This document shows, in pieces, positions 19,356-27,466 of a DNA stretch of 64,000 nucleotides. Location: positions 1-64,000 of the forward strand of contig CAIXPZ010000096.1 in assembly GCA_903921455.1 (NCBI GenBank), in the 5' to 3' direction. This DNA is from an uncultured Verrucomicrobia subdivision 3 bacterium (GTDB taxonomy: Bacteria; Verrucomicrobiota; Verrucomicrobiae; Limisphaerales; UBA11358). Each line of letters begins with the position of its first letter. Position 1 is the first letter of the stretch. The notes below the pieces were generated by a model. That model made no database searches. It was not told the DNA's origin and saw only the letters and a program-made list of their open reading frames with translations. Made by a program: the position numbers and the translations under genes.

Positions 19356-19787
19356 TCAGCCCTGATTTTGCGGCGGTGGTGTTTGGCCGGGCGGCGGCTG
19401 GACAACGACCGGCACGGGATAGCGCAGCTTCATCACATCGTCCACGAGAACTTCGATGTAGTAGGTGCCGGCGGCCTCGAACTTGACCTGGCCGAAGAAC
19501 ATGACATTCGTCGCGCTCATCACGGGGTCGCGCAGCTCGAATTTCATTTCGCCCTTGCTAATAACCGTGGTCTGGTCCGGCGCGACCAGGCGCACCGTCT
19601 CGTTGAACTGCCCGATGCCCGCCGCCCAGCGGTTGAAGATGCAAATGCGCCCGGCGACGATGGGCACTTGCGGCACGCGGACAACTTGGACAACGCCGAT
19701 GAGAAAGAGGTTGCCGTTCACTTCCTGGCGAACTTCCTCGCACACGAGCGAACATTGGAGATCAGGTAAAATACGGGTGGCTTGCAT
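19356..19787 (-). CDS. DUF6941-like beta-rich protein
   Basis: 143 aa, no signal peptide, mainly beta. The opening region (LVCEEVRQEVNGNLFLIGVV), the central ETVRLVAPD segment and the C-terminal AGTYYIEVLVDD resemble the small DUF6941 family, whose function is unknown. The tail is proline/glutamine-rich (PPPGQTPPPQNQG) and likely disordered. It lies 58 nt after the channel-like gene in the same direction. The family name is from memory of motif shape and is tentative. Confidence 0.5.
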   Translation of the reverse strand: MQATRILPDLQCSLVCEEVRQEVNGNLFLIGVVQVVRVPQVPIVAGRICIFNRWAAGIGQFNETVRLVAPDQTTVISKGEMKFELRDPVMSATNVMFFGQVKFEAAGTYYIEVLVDDVMKLRYPVPVVVQPPPGQTPPPQNQG

Positions 19788-19846
19788 AAATAATTTGAAC
19801 GCTCATTCTGACCGAGAATCGCTGGATGTCAGGAAAATAATTCCGG

Positions 19847-20203
19847 TCACCGCCCGTCCCGGCTTTCGTCTTCCAGGTGAAATTTATGCAGCGCGCGGTG
19901 AACCACCGGCGCAAAGATGATTCCCAAAATCGCGATCAAGGTAAGCCCGCTGAAGAGCGCGTAGCAGCCGGCAAAGATTTTCCCGGCATCCGTTTGTAAC
20001 ATGGCCACGGGCCCCATGCCCGAAAGAATCATCGCCGCGTTCACAAACGCATCCACCCACGGGAGTTTCTCAAAGACGTGATAACCAATCATCCCCAGGC
20101 CGAGCGAAATGGCGATGACCGCCACGCCGAGCAACGCGTGGCGGGCGAGGCGATGATAAAACTCCTTGCGTGGCAGCAAGGGCTTGGTGCGATGTTCAAA
20201 CAT
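19847..20203 (-). CDS. Two-helix potassium-channel-like membrane protein with noncanonical filter
   Basis: 118 aa from the ATG at 20203, which lies 5 nt after the pyrD stop; the frame is open further upstream but would overlap pyrD. Two hydrophobic helices (LLGVAVIAISLGLGMIGYHV and FAGCYALFSGLTLIAILGII) flank a re-entrant-like segment (WVDAFVNAAMILSGMGPVAM) and the sequence TDAGKIFAG. This order matches the Ion_trans_2 pore unit, but the K+ filter TxGYG is replaced by SGMGP. It is either a non-selective or a non-conducting relative. No N-terminal sensor or C-terminal RCK domain is present. Confidence 0.55.
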   Translation of the reverse strand: MFEHRTKPLLPRKEFYHRLARHALLGVAVIAISLGLGMIGYHVFEKLPWVDAFVNAAMILSGMGPVAMLQTDAGKIFAGCYALFSGLTLIAILGIIFAPVVHRALHKFHLEDESRDGR

Positions 20204-20208
20204 GATCG

Positions 20209-21300
20209 TCAATTGGCCGAGCCAACCGCCTGCCGCAAATCTTTCATGCCTGCCGCCGCCAGCTTTTCGCGCAGCCCGGCCACGATTTTTTTGGCGAGGC
20301 CCGGACCTTCGTAAACCATGCCGGTGTAAACCTGCACGAGGGAGGCCCCGGCGGTGATCTTTTCCCACGCATCATCCGCGCTGAAAATGCCGCCGACGCC
20401 AATGATCGGCAGCCGACCATTCGTTTGTTTGTAAAGATGCCGGACAATCTCCGTGCTGCGGGCGCGCAGCGGTCGGCCGCTCAAGCCGCCGGTCTCGGCG
20501 TAAATTTTTAGCAACGCGGCATCGCTGGTCGGCGGGCGCGCGATGGTCGTATTCGTCGCCACGATGCCGGCGATGCGGCACGGCGTGGCGAGTTCGAGGA
20601 TTTCGTCAAGCGCTTCCAACGTCAGATCCGGCGCAACTTTCACCAGAATCGGTTTGCCGGTGGCGTTTTGCCCCTGCAACGCGGAAAATATCTCACCCAG
20701 CGCCGCCTTGTCCTGCAGTTGGCGGAGGTTGGGCGTGTTGGGCGAACTGACGTTGACCACAAAGAAGTCCGCCAGGTCACGCAACGCGCGGAACGAATTG
20801 GCGTAATCCCCGGCCGCCTGTTCCAGCGGCGTGATTTTGGATTTACCCAGATTGATGCCGACCGGATGGGCCGGCCAACGACCGGATTGTTTCCACTCCG
20901 AAAGTTTCTGCGCCACGGCCTCCGCGCCGGAATTGTTGAATCCCATCCGGTTAATGACCGCTTCGGCGGGAATCGCGCGAAACATCCGCGGCGGCGGATT
21001 GCCGGGCTGCGCGTGCCACGTCACGCCCCCGAGTTCTGTGAAACCGAAACCGATCGCCGCCCACCCGGGCACTGCGGCGGCATGTTTGTCCATCCCTGCC
21101 GCCAGACCAACGGGATTGGGAAATTTCAACCCCAACACTTCCGCCGGCAATTCGGCCGCGCCATAAATGGATCGCACCGCCCCGAGCGCAAAGGCATGGC
21201 GACTGACGCGCGCCAAGGCCTTTACCGCCTTATTGTGCGCGACTTCAGAGTCCTGGCGAAACAGCAGCGGCCGGAGAATTTTTTTATGGAGCCAGCCCAT
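20209..21300 (-). CDS. pyrD: Dihydroorotate dehydrogenase (quinone), class 2
   Basis: 363 aa from the ATG at 21300, which lies 2 nt after the cyclase stop; the open frame reaches 21456 inside the cyclase gene. It oxidises dihydroorotate to orotate with FMN and a quinone in pyrimidine synthesis. Visible motifs are FPNPVGLAAGMDK, TELGGVTWHAQPGNPPPRMF, NRMGFNNSG, and the catalytic Ser region VVNVSSPNTPNLRQLQ. The FMN phosphate site is IIGVGGIFSADDAWEKITAG. The N-terminal helix (MGWLHKKILRPLLFRQDSE) is the membrane-associating extension of class 2 enzymes. Confidence 0.95.
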   Translation of the reverse strand: MGWLHKKILRPLLFRQDSEVAHNKAVKALARVSRHAFALGAVRSIYGAAELPAEVLGLKFPNPVGLAAGMDKHAAAVPGWAAIGFGFTELGGVTWHAQPGNPPPRMFRAIPAEAVINRMGFNNSGAEAVAQKLSEWKQSGRWPAHPVGINLGKSKITPLEQAAGDYANSFRALRDLADFFVVNVSSPNTPNLRQLQDKAALGEIFSALQGQNATGKPILVKVAPDLTLEALDEILELATPCRIAGIVATNTTIARPPTSDAALLKIYAETGGLSGRPLRARSTEIVRHLYKQTNGRLPIIGVGGIFSADDAWEKITAGASLVQVYTGMVYEGPGLAKKIVAGLREKLAAAGMKDLRQAVGSAN

Positions 21301-21302
21301 GA

Positions 21303-23303
21303 TTATTTCGCCGCCCCGTTTTTCCCGGCGGCAGCGCGGGCGCGGATTTGGTGGTAAGTTCCCAGCGCGAGCAGCGGCCAGGCGTTGCGATACATGTCGT
21401 ATTTCAGATAGAACACTTTCGGAAAACCGGTGCCGGTCGTCTCGGCTTCCATCCATGAACCATCGGCATTCTGCGTCCGGTAAAGATATTCAATGCCCCG
21501 CTTGAGCGCGGGATTTTCCGGATCATCAAACGCGCACAAGCCCATGACCGCCCACGCGGTTTGCGATGCGGTGCTCGGCCCCTGCCCTTTGAATACCGGA
21601 TCGTCATAGGTATTGCAGCGTTCGCCCCAGCCACCGTCCTCGCGCTGGACGCTCTCCAGCCACGCGCGACCGCGCTGCAGCCAATCTTCGTTCATGTCGA
21701 GATTCAGCGCCCTCATGCCGCGCAAGACCTGCCACGTGCCGTAGATGTAATTGACGCCCCAGCGCCCATACCAGGAACCGTCGTCCTCCTGCTGGCGGCG
21801 GACATAATCAATCGCGTCTTTGACCTGATGATGGCCGTTGCTCCAGCCCTCGTAGCCCAGCAGCTCCAAAATGCGCGCGGTGATGTCGGCGCACTCGGGG
21901 TCCAGCATCGCGTTGTGGTCGGCGAAGGGAACTTTTTCGAGAATGTTCTTCGTGCAATCCTTGTCGAACGCCGCCCAGCCGCCGTCTTTGCACTGAAAGG
22001 TCATCATCCACTTGAGGCCGCGTTTGAAACATTCATCGCGCTTCGCCGGCGTGTCCGTGGGGATCAGGCGCAGCGCGAGCAGCACCATGGCGGTGTCGTC
22101 CACGTCGGGGTTCCACTTGTTGTTGTATTCAAACACCCAGCCGCTCGGCTCGACCTTCGCGGGATTTTTATGGATCCAGTCGCCGGCAAAACGGATTTCT
22201 TTTTCCATCAGCCACTCGGCGGAGCGCTTCAGCTGCGGATGGTCGGCGGGAATGCCCGACTCCCGCAGGCAGATGGCCACAATGGCTGTGTCCCAGACCG
22301 GCGAGAAACACGGCTCGATGCGGACGGAATCAGCTTCCTCGTGTTCGAGCTTCTTCAACTCGTGCGCGGCGCGGACCACTTGCGGATGGTCGTCGGGATA
22401 GCCCAGCGCCTTGAGCGCGATGAGCGAATTGAGCATCGCCGGAAAAATCGCCGCCAACCCGTCGCTGCCCTCGAAGCGTTCCAACATCCACCGCTCGCAC
22501 TTTTTGAGGGCGGTGCGGCGGAACGGGTGCAGGCCGTGCTCCACGAACCATTCCGCCAGCTTGTGCAGCCGGTCGAGCCAGAGGAAAAAGTTGCGGAGCG
22601 AAATCTTTTCCGGATCGGGCGCCAGCGCCAGGTCGCGCTCGTGGATGCCTTCGGGATACAGTTCGTCGAGCGTGACGTTCACCGGGCGCGTGGGCTTGTA
22701 ATGGTTGATGATGGCCAGCGGCACGAGCATCCCGCGCGACCAGTTGCTCATGTCCCAGAAGTTCACGTGGAACCATTTACCGATGAGCAGCACCTCGCAG
22801 GGAATCGTCGGGACATATTCCCAAGGGAACAGGCCGATGAGCGCGAGATACAGCTTGGAAAACGTGTTCATGCGCGGCACGCCGCCGAAGTGCAGCGCGA
22901 CCTCGCGCGCCTTCAACATGCGCGGATCCTTCACCGGCACGCCGGCCAGCTTGAGCGCGAGATACGCCTTGATGGTGGCGTTCACCTCCGACGGCCCACC
23001 GTGATAAATATTCCAGCCGCCGTCCGGGAGCTGCATCGCGAAGAGGTGGTTCACCGCCTTGCGCTGCCATTCGGGATCCACCTGGCCGTTCCAGTGGTGA
23101 TACGCCACGGTGTCCGAGACCAGCGTGGAATCCACCATCAGTTCGCCGACCCAGAAACCGTCCGGTTTTTGCTCCGACAACAGGAAATCCTGCGACCGCT
23201 TCAAGGCGGCCTGATACCGGGAAATAAAATCGTTGGGCACCGGGGCCGCCGGCGCGTTTGCCGCCGGTTTGACCCGTGAATCGCTATCAGTCAACACGCG
23301 CAT
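21303..23303 (-). CDS. shc: Squalene-hopene cyclase family protein
   Basis: 666 aa, typical for the family. The catalytic class II cyclase acid motif is DVDDTA (Asp400-Asp403). QW repeats are visible, for example QLPDGGWNIYHGGPSEVNAT, QEDDGSWYGRWGVNYIYGTW, QREDGGWGE and QNADGSWMEAETTGTGF. It would cyclise squalene to a pentacyclic hopanoid at the membrane. No other hopanoid (hpn) gene is in the window. It sits 2 nt before pyrD, which suggests cotranscription, and 83 nt after tsaD. An alternative is another triterpene cyclase of the same fold. Confidence 0.9.
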   Translation of the reverse strand: MRVLTDSDSRVKPAANAPAAPVPNDFISRYQAALKRSQDFLLSEQKPDGFWVGELMVDSTLVSDTVAYHHWNGQVDPEWQRKAVNHLFAMQLPDGGWNIYHGGPSEVNATIKAYLALKLAGVPVKDPRMLKAREVALHFGGVPRMNTFSKLYLALIGLFPWEYVPTIPCEVLLIGKWFHVNFWDMSNWSRGMLVPLAIINHYKPTRPVNVTLDELYPEGIHERDLALAPDPEKISLRNFFLWLDRLHKLAEWFVEHGLHPFRRTALKKCERWMLERFEGSDGLAAIFPAMLNSLIALKALGYPDDHPQVVRAAHELKKLEHEEADSVRIEPCFSPVWDTAIVAICLRESGIPADHPQLKRSAEWLMEKEIRFAGDWIHKNPAKVEPSGWVFEYNNKWNPDVDDTAMVLLALRLIPTDTPAKRDECFKRGLKWMMTFQCKDGGWAAFDKDCTKNILEKVPFADHNAMLDPECADITARILELLGYEGWSNGHHQVKDAIDYVRRQQEDDGSWYGRWGVNYIYGTWQVLRGMRALNLDMNEDWLQRGRAWLESVQREDGGWGERCNTYDDPVFKGQGPSTASQTAWAVMGLCAFDDPENPALKRGIEYLYRTQNADGSWMEAETTGTGFPKVFYLKYDMYRNAWPLLALGTYHQIRARAAAGKNGAAK

Positions 23304-23386
23304 ACTTTGCGGATTTGCAAAAAAAGAGTAAAGATTTTCCTACCAACGAACGGGATGACGGACGCCAGAAATCAACGACAACAAAA

Positions 23387-24511
23387 TCAGGCCAGCGCCC
23401 AGCCGGGATTGATTTCCGCGTCCAGCAACGGCAGCGGCGCGCCGGCCAGCAGTTTTCTTTCGGCCAAGATGCCGATCATCGCGGCATTGTCGGTGCACAG
23501 GGATTTGCCGGCGAGGCGCAGCGTGAGCCCCTGTTTCCGGCAGGCCGTTTCGAGCTCCCGGCGCAAGGCGCGATTGCACGTCACGCCGCCGGAGGCGGTC
23601 ACGCAGCGCACCCCTTCGCGCTGCGCGGCGCGGAGGGTCTTCTTCACGAGCACTTCGATGATGGCGGCCTGCACGCTGGCGCAGAGGTCGCGGACGGCGG
23701 GCGGCTCGGCCAGCAGCTCGGGATGGTCGCGGATGAAATAGCGCACGGACGTTTTCAAGCCGCTGAAACTGAAATCATCATTGGCATCGTGCAGCAGCGG
23801 GCGCGGAAAATCATAGGCTCGGGGATTCCCCTGCTCCGCCAGCCGGTCGATCTCCGGTCCGGCGGGATACGGCAGGCCCATGAGCTTGCCGGTCTTGTCA
23901 AAACATTCGCCCGCCGCGTCGTCGATCGTGCCGCCGAGGACGCGGTGCTGCAATTCCGCGGACACCAGCACGAGCAGCGTGTGGCCCCCGCTGACGATAA
24001 GCGACACGTTCGGCTGAAACGCGGCAAAGTCCGCAAACAACGGAGCGCGGCCGTCCTCGGCCGCAGCAACATGGCTAACCCCAGATGCGCTGACAGTTTT
24101 AGAGTCCATCGGCATTCGAGCATCGCTGCGCCCGGGGACGGGCGCGCTCCCAATCCACGGCGAATACAGGTGTGCCTCGTGGTGGTGAATGCCGATGAAC
24201 GGTTTGCCCAGGGCAAACGCCGCCGCCTGCGCCGCCTTGAACCCGACCAGCAGGGCGATGCCCAGCCCCGGCCCCTGAGTGGCCGCGACCGCATCCAGCT
24301 GGGCGGCGGTCACGCCCGCCTCGCGCAGGGCGGCTTGCGCCACGGGCAGCAGATTCTTCAGATGCTCGCGCGCGGCGAGTTCCGGCACGACCCCGCCGTA
24401 TTCGGCGTGCAGGGCGATTTGCGAGGAAACGACGTTGGCCAGCACCCGGCCGTCGCGCACGACGGCGGCGCTGGTTTCGTCACAGGAGGTTTCGAGGGCG
24501 AGCAAGGTCAT
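23387..24511 (-). CDS. tsaD: tRNA N6-adenosine threonylcarbamoyltransferase (with in-frame palindromic insertion)
   Basis: 374 aa. It transfers threonylcarbamoyl to A37 of ANN-decoding tRNAs and is usually essential. Motifs present are MTLLALETSCDETSAAVV, TQGPGLGIALLVG, the metal ligands HHHEAH (109-114), LIVSGGHT, DDAAGECFDKTGKLMGLPYP, and ASGGVTCNRALR. The family is usually about 335-345 aa. Residues about 121-157 (from SAPVPGRSDARMPM to AAAEDGRAP) are an extra stretch directly after the metal motif and are encoded by the palindromic element at 24042-24150. Removing them gives about 338 aa. It begins 24 nt after the S41 peptidase stop. Confidence 0.95.
   Translation of the reverse strand: MTLLALETSCDETSAAVVRDGRVLANVVSSQIALHAEYGGVVPELAAREHLKNLLPVAQAALREAGVTAAQLDAVAATQGPGLGIALLVGFKAAQAAAFALGKPFIGIHHHEAHLYSPWIGSAPVPGRSDARMPMDSKTVSASGVSHVAAAEDGRAPLFADFAAFQPNVSLIVSGGHTLLVLVSAELQHRVLGGTIDDAAGECFDKTGKLMGLPYPAGPEIDRLAEQGNPRAYDFPRPLLHDANDDFSFSGLKTSVRYFIRDHPELLAEPPAVRDLCASVQAAIIEVLVKKTLRAAQREGVRCVTASGGVTCNRALRRELETACRKQGLTLRLAGKSLCTDNAAMIGILAERKLLAGAPLPLLDAEINPGWALA
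24042..24150. repeat. REPIN-like double palindrome inside tsaD
   Basis: The outer ends are an inverted repeat, GGAGCGCG (24042-24049) and CGCGCTCC (24143-24150). Each end forms a hairpin with a perfect 7-bp stem and 4-nt loop: 24047-24053 with 24058-24064, and 24128-24134 with 24139-24145. Each is followed inward by GCAGC. The two units are the same sequence type in opposite orientation, the layout of a REPIN (paired REP units mobilised by RAYT transposases in other phyla). No stop codon or frameshift results. Confidence 0.75.
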
Positions 24512-24535
24512 GGCCAGGGCGAATGCGGCAACGCC

Positions 24536-25846
24536 TTACTTGGCCGCGACTTTTTTGGCGCCGCCGCCCGCCAGCTGGTCATAGATCACCAGGCCCTTGA
24601 GCAAATCCACGGCGCGCTCGAGCTGTTCATCATGGATGGCCTCGACATGCACGCGGGCGCCCGACGGCAGTCCGTCCAGTCCGCCCGGCGCGCGCTTGAG
24701 TAGCAACGCCGCCTCGTCCGCGTCGCTCAGCGGGACGAGAATGTCCGGCGTGATGCCGTGCTGATGGATGACCTTGTGGCTCGGCGTGTAATATTTCGCC
24801 ACGGTGAGCTTCAAGGCCGAACCGTCCTCGAGCGGAAAGATCGTCTGCACGGAACCCTTCCCGAACGTCTTCTCGCCCAGCACCACGGCGCGGTGCAAGT
24901 CCTGCAAACAGCCGGTGACAATCTCCGCCGCGCTGGCGCTGCCGAGGTTAGCAAGCACCACGATGGGCACGTTTTTCAATTCATCGCCGCGGCCCTGCGC
25001 GTAATACTTTTCCAGCACGCGCCGGCCCTCGGTGGACACCACCAGCTGGCCGCGCGGCAGAAATTTCTGGCAGACGCCCACCGCCTGGTCGAGCAGGCCG
25101 CCCGGATTCCACCGCAAATCCAGGATCAGGCCCTTCATCCCCTGCGCCTTGAGTTTGTCGAGCGCGGCCTGCAGGTCATCGGCGGTCTTGTCGCCGAACT
25201 GCGTGATGCGCACATAGCCGATCTTGTCCGGCCCGAGCGGAAATTCTTTTTTGCCGTTGATGTCCTTGACCATGTCCATCTGGATGACGGCGCGCTGCAA
25301 CGTGTATTTTTTCGTCACGCCGGTGGACGGACGCTCGATGGTCAGCGTGACTGACGAACCCGGGGCGCCGCGCAGCGACTTCACCACGTCGGAAAGCGAC
25401 TGTTTCTCCACGCTCTTGCCTTCGACCTGCGTGATGCGGTCGCCGGACAGGATGCCCGCGCGAAAGCCCGGCGTGTCTTCCATCGGCGCGATCACCGTGA
25501 TGTGGCCGTCGCGCATCGCCACCACCAGACCGAGGCCGCCGAACTGGCCTTCCGTGTCATCCTGCAACTGTTGAAACGAATCGGCGTCGAGGAATTCGCT
25601 GTGCGGGTCGAGCTTGCTGACCGCGCCCTTGAGCGCGGCGTAAACCAGCTGCTGATAGGTCAGATCCTTGCCGTCCACATATTCTTTGCGGATTTTCTGG
25701 ATCGCGTCATTGAACAGCTCCAGGTTGGCCTGCGGGTTGTCCCCCTCCGACGCGCCCTTCGATGCGGTAAGATAAATCTTCGCGCCCACCGCCAGGTTGA
25801 GCAGCAGCGCGACGAGCACCAGACCGAAGACGAAACGACGTTTCAT
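24536..25846 (-). CDS. C-terminal processing peptidase, S41 family
   Basis: 436 aa. The N-terminal helix is a signal anchor or signal peptide (RRFVFGLVLVALLLNLAVGA). A PDZ domain spans about residues 95-180 (GLGLVVAMRDGHITVIAPM, PGFRAGILSGDRITQVEG). The protease core has the nucleophile Ser in LGSASAAEIVTG and the general-base Lys in EKTFGKGSVQT. It cleaves C-termini of envelope proteins in the periplasm. It lies between ispD (18-nt gap) and tsaD (24-nt gap) on one strand, so these are probably cotranscribed. Confidence 0.93.
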   Translation of the reverse strand: MKRRFVFGLVLVALLLNLAVGAKIYLTASKGASEGDNPQANLELFNDAIQKIRKEYVDGKDLTYQQLVYAALKGAVSKLDPHSEFLDADSFQQLQDDTEGQFGGLGLVVAMRDGHITVIAPMEDTPGFRAGILSGDRITQVEGKSVEKQSLSDVVKSLRGAPGSSVTLTIERPSTGVTKKYTLQRAVIQMDMVKDINGKKEFPLGPDKIGYVRITQFGDKTADDLQAALDKLKAQGMKGLILDLRWNPGGLLDQAVGVCQKFLPRGQLVVSTEGRRVLEKYYAQGRGDELKNVPIVVLANLGSASAAEIVTGCLQDLHRAVVLGEKTFGKGSVQTIFPLEDGSALKLTVAKYYTPSHKVIHQHGITPDILVPLSDADEAALLLKRAPGGLDGLPSGARVHVEAIHDEQLERAVDLLKGLVIYDQLAGGGAKKVAAK

Positions 25847-25864
25847 GGCGGTATTGTGAGCTAA

Positions 25865-26548
25865 TCAGACCGCCGGCCGCAACAGCGATTCGATGAAGGG
25901 CAGATCCGCCGGCACCGTGACCTTGGGATTCGGCGTGAGGGCTTTGACCAGTTGGACCGGCTGGCCGATGAGTTCGCACGCCGCCGTGTCGTCGGTGAGA
26001 ATGAGATTTATTTCGCGCGCCCGGGCGATGGCCTGGCGGATGACCTCCACGCGAAACGTCTGCGGCGTCTGCACGGACCAGAGTTTCGACCGGTCCACCG
26101 TGCGGGATATGATTTTGCCGTCGGCGCTTTCCTTGAGCGTGTCCGTCACCGGCTGCGCGGCCACGGCGGCGCCGGTTTCGCGCGCGGCGGCGATGGTGGC
26201 GGCGATCAAGTCGGCGCTCGTGCACGGCCGGGCGGCATCCTGGATGGCGACCAGTTCGCTCCGCAGCGAAATCACCGCCAGCCCGTTCCACACCGAGTCC
26301 TGCCGCTCCGCCCCGCCCGCCACCAGCCGGAACGTCTTTTTGAAAAGGTATTTCTCCGCGAGTTCCTGGAAATGCGGCTGCATCCCTTCGCGCACCACGA
26401 GGATGATCTCATCCACCGCCGGCGCGTCATTGAATTGCCGCCAGGTGTGGGCGACCACCGGCCGGCCGGCGACCTCGAGCCACAGCTTGTCCACGTTCGC
26501 GCCCATGCGCGTGCCTTTGCCGGCAGCAACGATGATGGCGGAAATCAT
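25865..26548 (-). CDS. ispD: 2-C-methyl-D-erythritol 4-phosphate cytidylyltransferase
   Basis: 227 aa, standard length. It transfers CMP from CTP to MEP in the non-mevalonate isoprenoid pathway in the cytoplasm. Motifs are ISAIIVAAGKGTRMG (CTP-binding Gly-rich loop and Arg/Lys), AIQDAARPCTSADLI, and TDDTAACELIGQPVQLV near the C-terminus. The pathway would supply squalene for the nearby cyclase, though the genes are separated by tsaD and the protease. It heads the minus-strand run. Confidence 0.95.
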   Translation of the reverse strand: MISAIIVAAGKGTRMGANVDKLWLEVAGRPVVAHTWRQFNDAPAVDEIILVVREGMQPHFQELAEKYLFKKTFRLVAGGAERQDSVWNGLAVISLRSELVAIQDAARPCTSADLIAATIAAARETGAAVAAQPVTDTLKESADGKIISRTVDRSKLWSVQTPQTFRVEVIRQAIARAREINLILTDDTAACELIGQPVQLVKALTPNPKVTVPADLPFIESLLRPAV

Positions 26549-26571
26549 GGCGGGAGTCTAAAGTCGGAAAG

Positions 26572-26622
26572 CCAAAGTCCAAAGCCAAAACCGTCTGCGT
26601 TTTAGCCCCGGACTTTGGACTT
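26572..26622 (-). terminator. Inverted repeat downstream of infA
   Basis: Bases 26575-26584 pair perfectly with 26613-26622, and in an alternative register 26572-26580 pair with 26610-26618. It lies just after the infA stop on the minus strand. The tail is pyrimidine-rich but is not a clear T-run, so the terminator assignment is moderate. Confidence 0.45.
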
Positions 26623-26641
26623 ACAGTCGCAATGACGTTTT

Positions 26642-26854
26642 TTAACCGATGCGCCAGACGATGCGCGCCTTGTTGAGGTCGTAGGGAGACATCTCCATCT
26701 TCACGCGGTCGCCGGAGGTGAGCCGCACAAACTTCTTGCGCATCTTGCCGGAGATGGTCGCCAGCACCTGATGCTTGTTGTCGAGCTCTACGCGGAACAT
26801 CGTCCCCGCAAGAACCGTCAGGATCCGCCCCTCGATCTCAATGTGCTCTTCCAT
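26642..26854 (-). CDS. infA: Translation initiation factor IF-1
   Basis: 70 aa, one OB-fold. The family sequence is clear: [57 protein letters not shown]. It binds the 30S A site with IF-2 and IF-3 during initiation. It is a single gene bounded by hairpins on both sides. Confidence 0.97.
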   Translation of the reverse strand: MEEHIEIEGRILTVLAGTMFRVELDNKHQVLATISGKMRKKFVRLTSGDRVKMEMSPYDLNKARIVWRIG

Positions 26855-26874
26855 TGAATAGTTCTAGCAAAAAA

Positions 26875-26908
26875 GCTTGGGCAACATGTTTTACGATGCT
26901 GCCCAAGC
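26875..26908 (-). terminator. Intrinsic terminator of the RRM gene
   Basis: GCTTGGGCA (26875-26883) pairs with TGCCCAAGC (26900-26908). On the minus strand the stem is followed directly by TTTTTT, the classic rho-independent form. It lies 19 nt after the RRM gene stop. Confidence 0.85.
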
Positions 26909-26927
26909 CAGTGATTACCTGGGTAAA

Positions 26928-27299
26928 TTAGTAACGGTCACGACCACCGCCACGGTCGCCACCACCGTAGCCGCCACGGCCACCGCCGCCGCCGCCGCCG
27001 AAGTCACGGCGCGGACCGCGATCACGGCCGCCGCCGCCGGGGGGACGCTCTTCCTTCGGACGAGCGATGTTGACGGTCAACGCGCGACCATCAATCTGCG
27101 CGCCGTTCATTGCCGCGATCGCCTTCTGGGCTTCTTCGGGCGTGGAGTAGGTGACAAACGCGAACCCGCGTGAACGACCGGTCATCCGGTCCATCATGAG
27201 GGTGGCTTCGACGACTTGACCGTGGGCCGCAAACGCGTCCTGCAGGTCGTTTTCGGTGGTGTTGAAGGAAAGATTTCCCACAAACAATTTCGTGCTCAT
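26928..27299 (-). CDS. Glycine-rich RRM RNA-binding protein
   Basis: 123 aa. One RNA recognition motif at about residues 3-80 has RNP2 (KLFVGNLSF) and RNP1 (RSRGFAFVTY). The C-terminal 40 residues are Arg/Gly-rich (GRGGYGGGDRGGGRDRY), like plant and cyanobacterial cold-responsive Rbp proteins. It probably acts as an RNA chaperone. Codons for glycine make 26950-27030 look like a GCC repeat; this is coding. It has its own terminator, and a 167-nt gap (27300-27466) upstream that could hold a regulated leader. Confidence 0.93.
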   Translation of the reverse strand: MSTKLFVGNLSFNTTENDLQDAFAAHGQVVEATLMMDRMTGRSRGFAFVTYSTPEEAQKAIAAMNGAQIDGRALTVNIARPKEERPPGGGGRDRGPRRDFGGGGGGGRGGYGGGDRGGGRDRY

Positions 27300-27466
27300 T
27301 TAATGATTTGTTGTTCGATACTAACCGTTTTCGTCTGTTCCCGACTACCGGGTTTCAAATCATCACTGAACCAAGTTCACTTGAAGATTCACCATGCTCG
27401 AAAGGTCAATTTATCTTACAGACGAAGCCGATTCTAGCCAGAAACCCAAATCTGGCAAGCCCCTTT

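Noticed and set aside
21561..23279. A 572-codon plus-strand frame opposite the squalene-hopene cyclase gene
   Set aside because: It is antisense to a gene with a complete DVDD motif and QW repeats, and shows no domain.
26950..27030. GCC/CCG tandem triplet tract
   Set aside because: It encodes the Arg/Gly-rich tail of the RRM protein and is not a separate repeat element.
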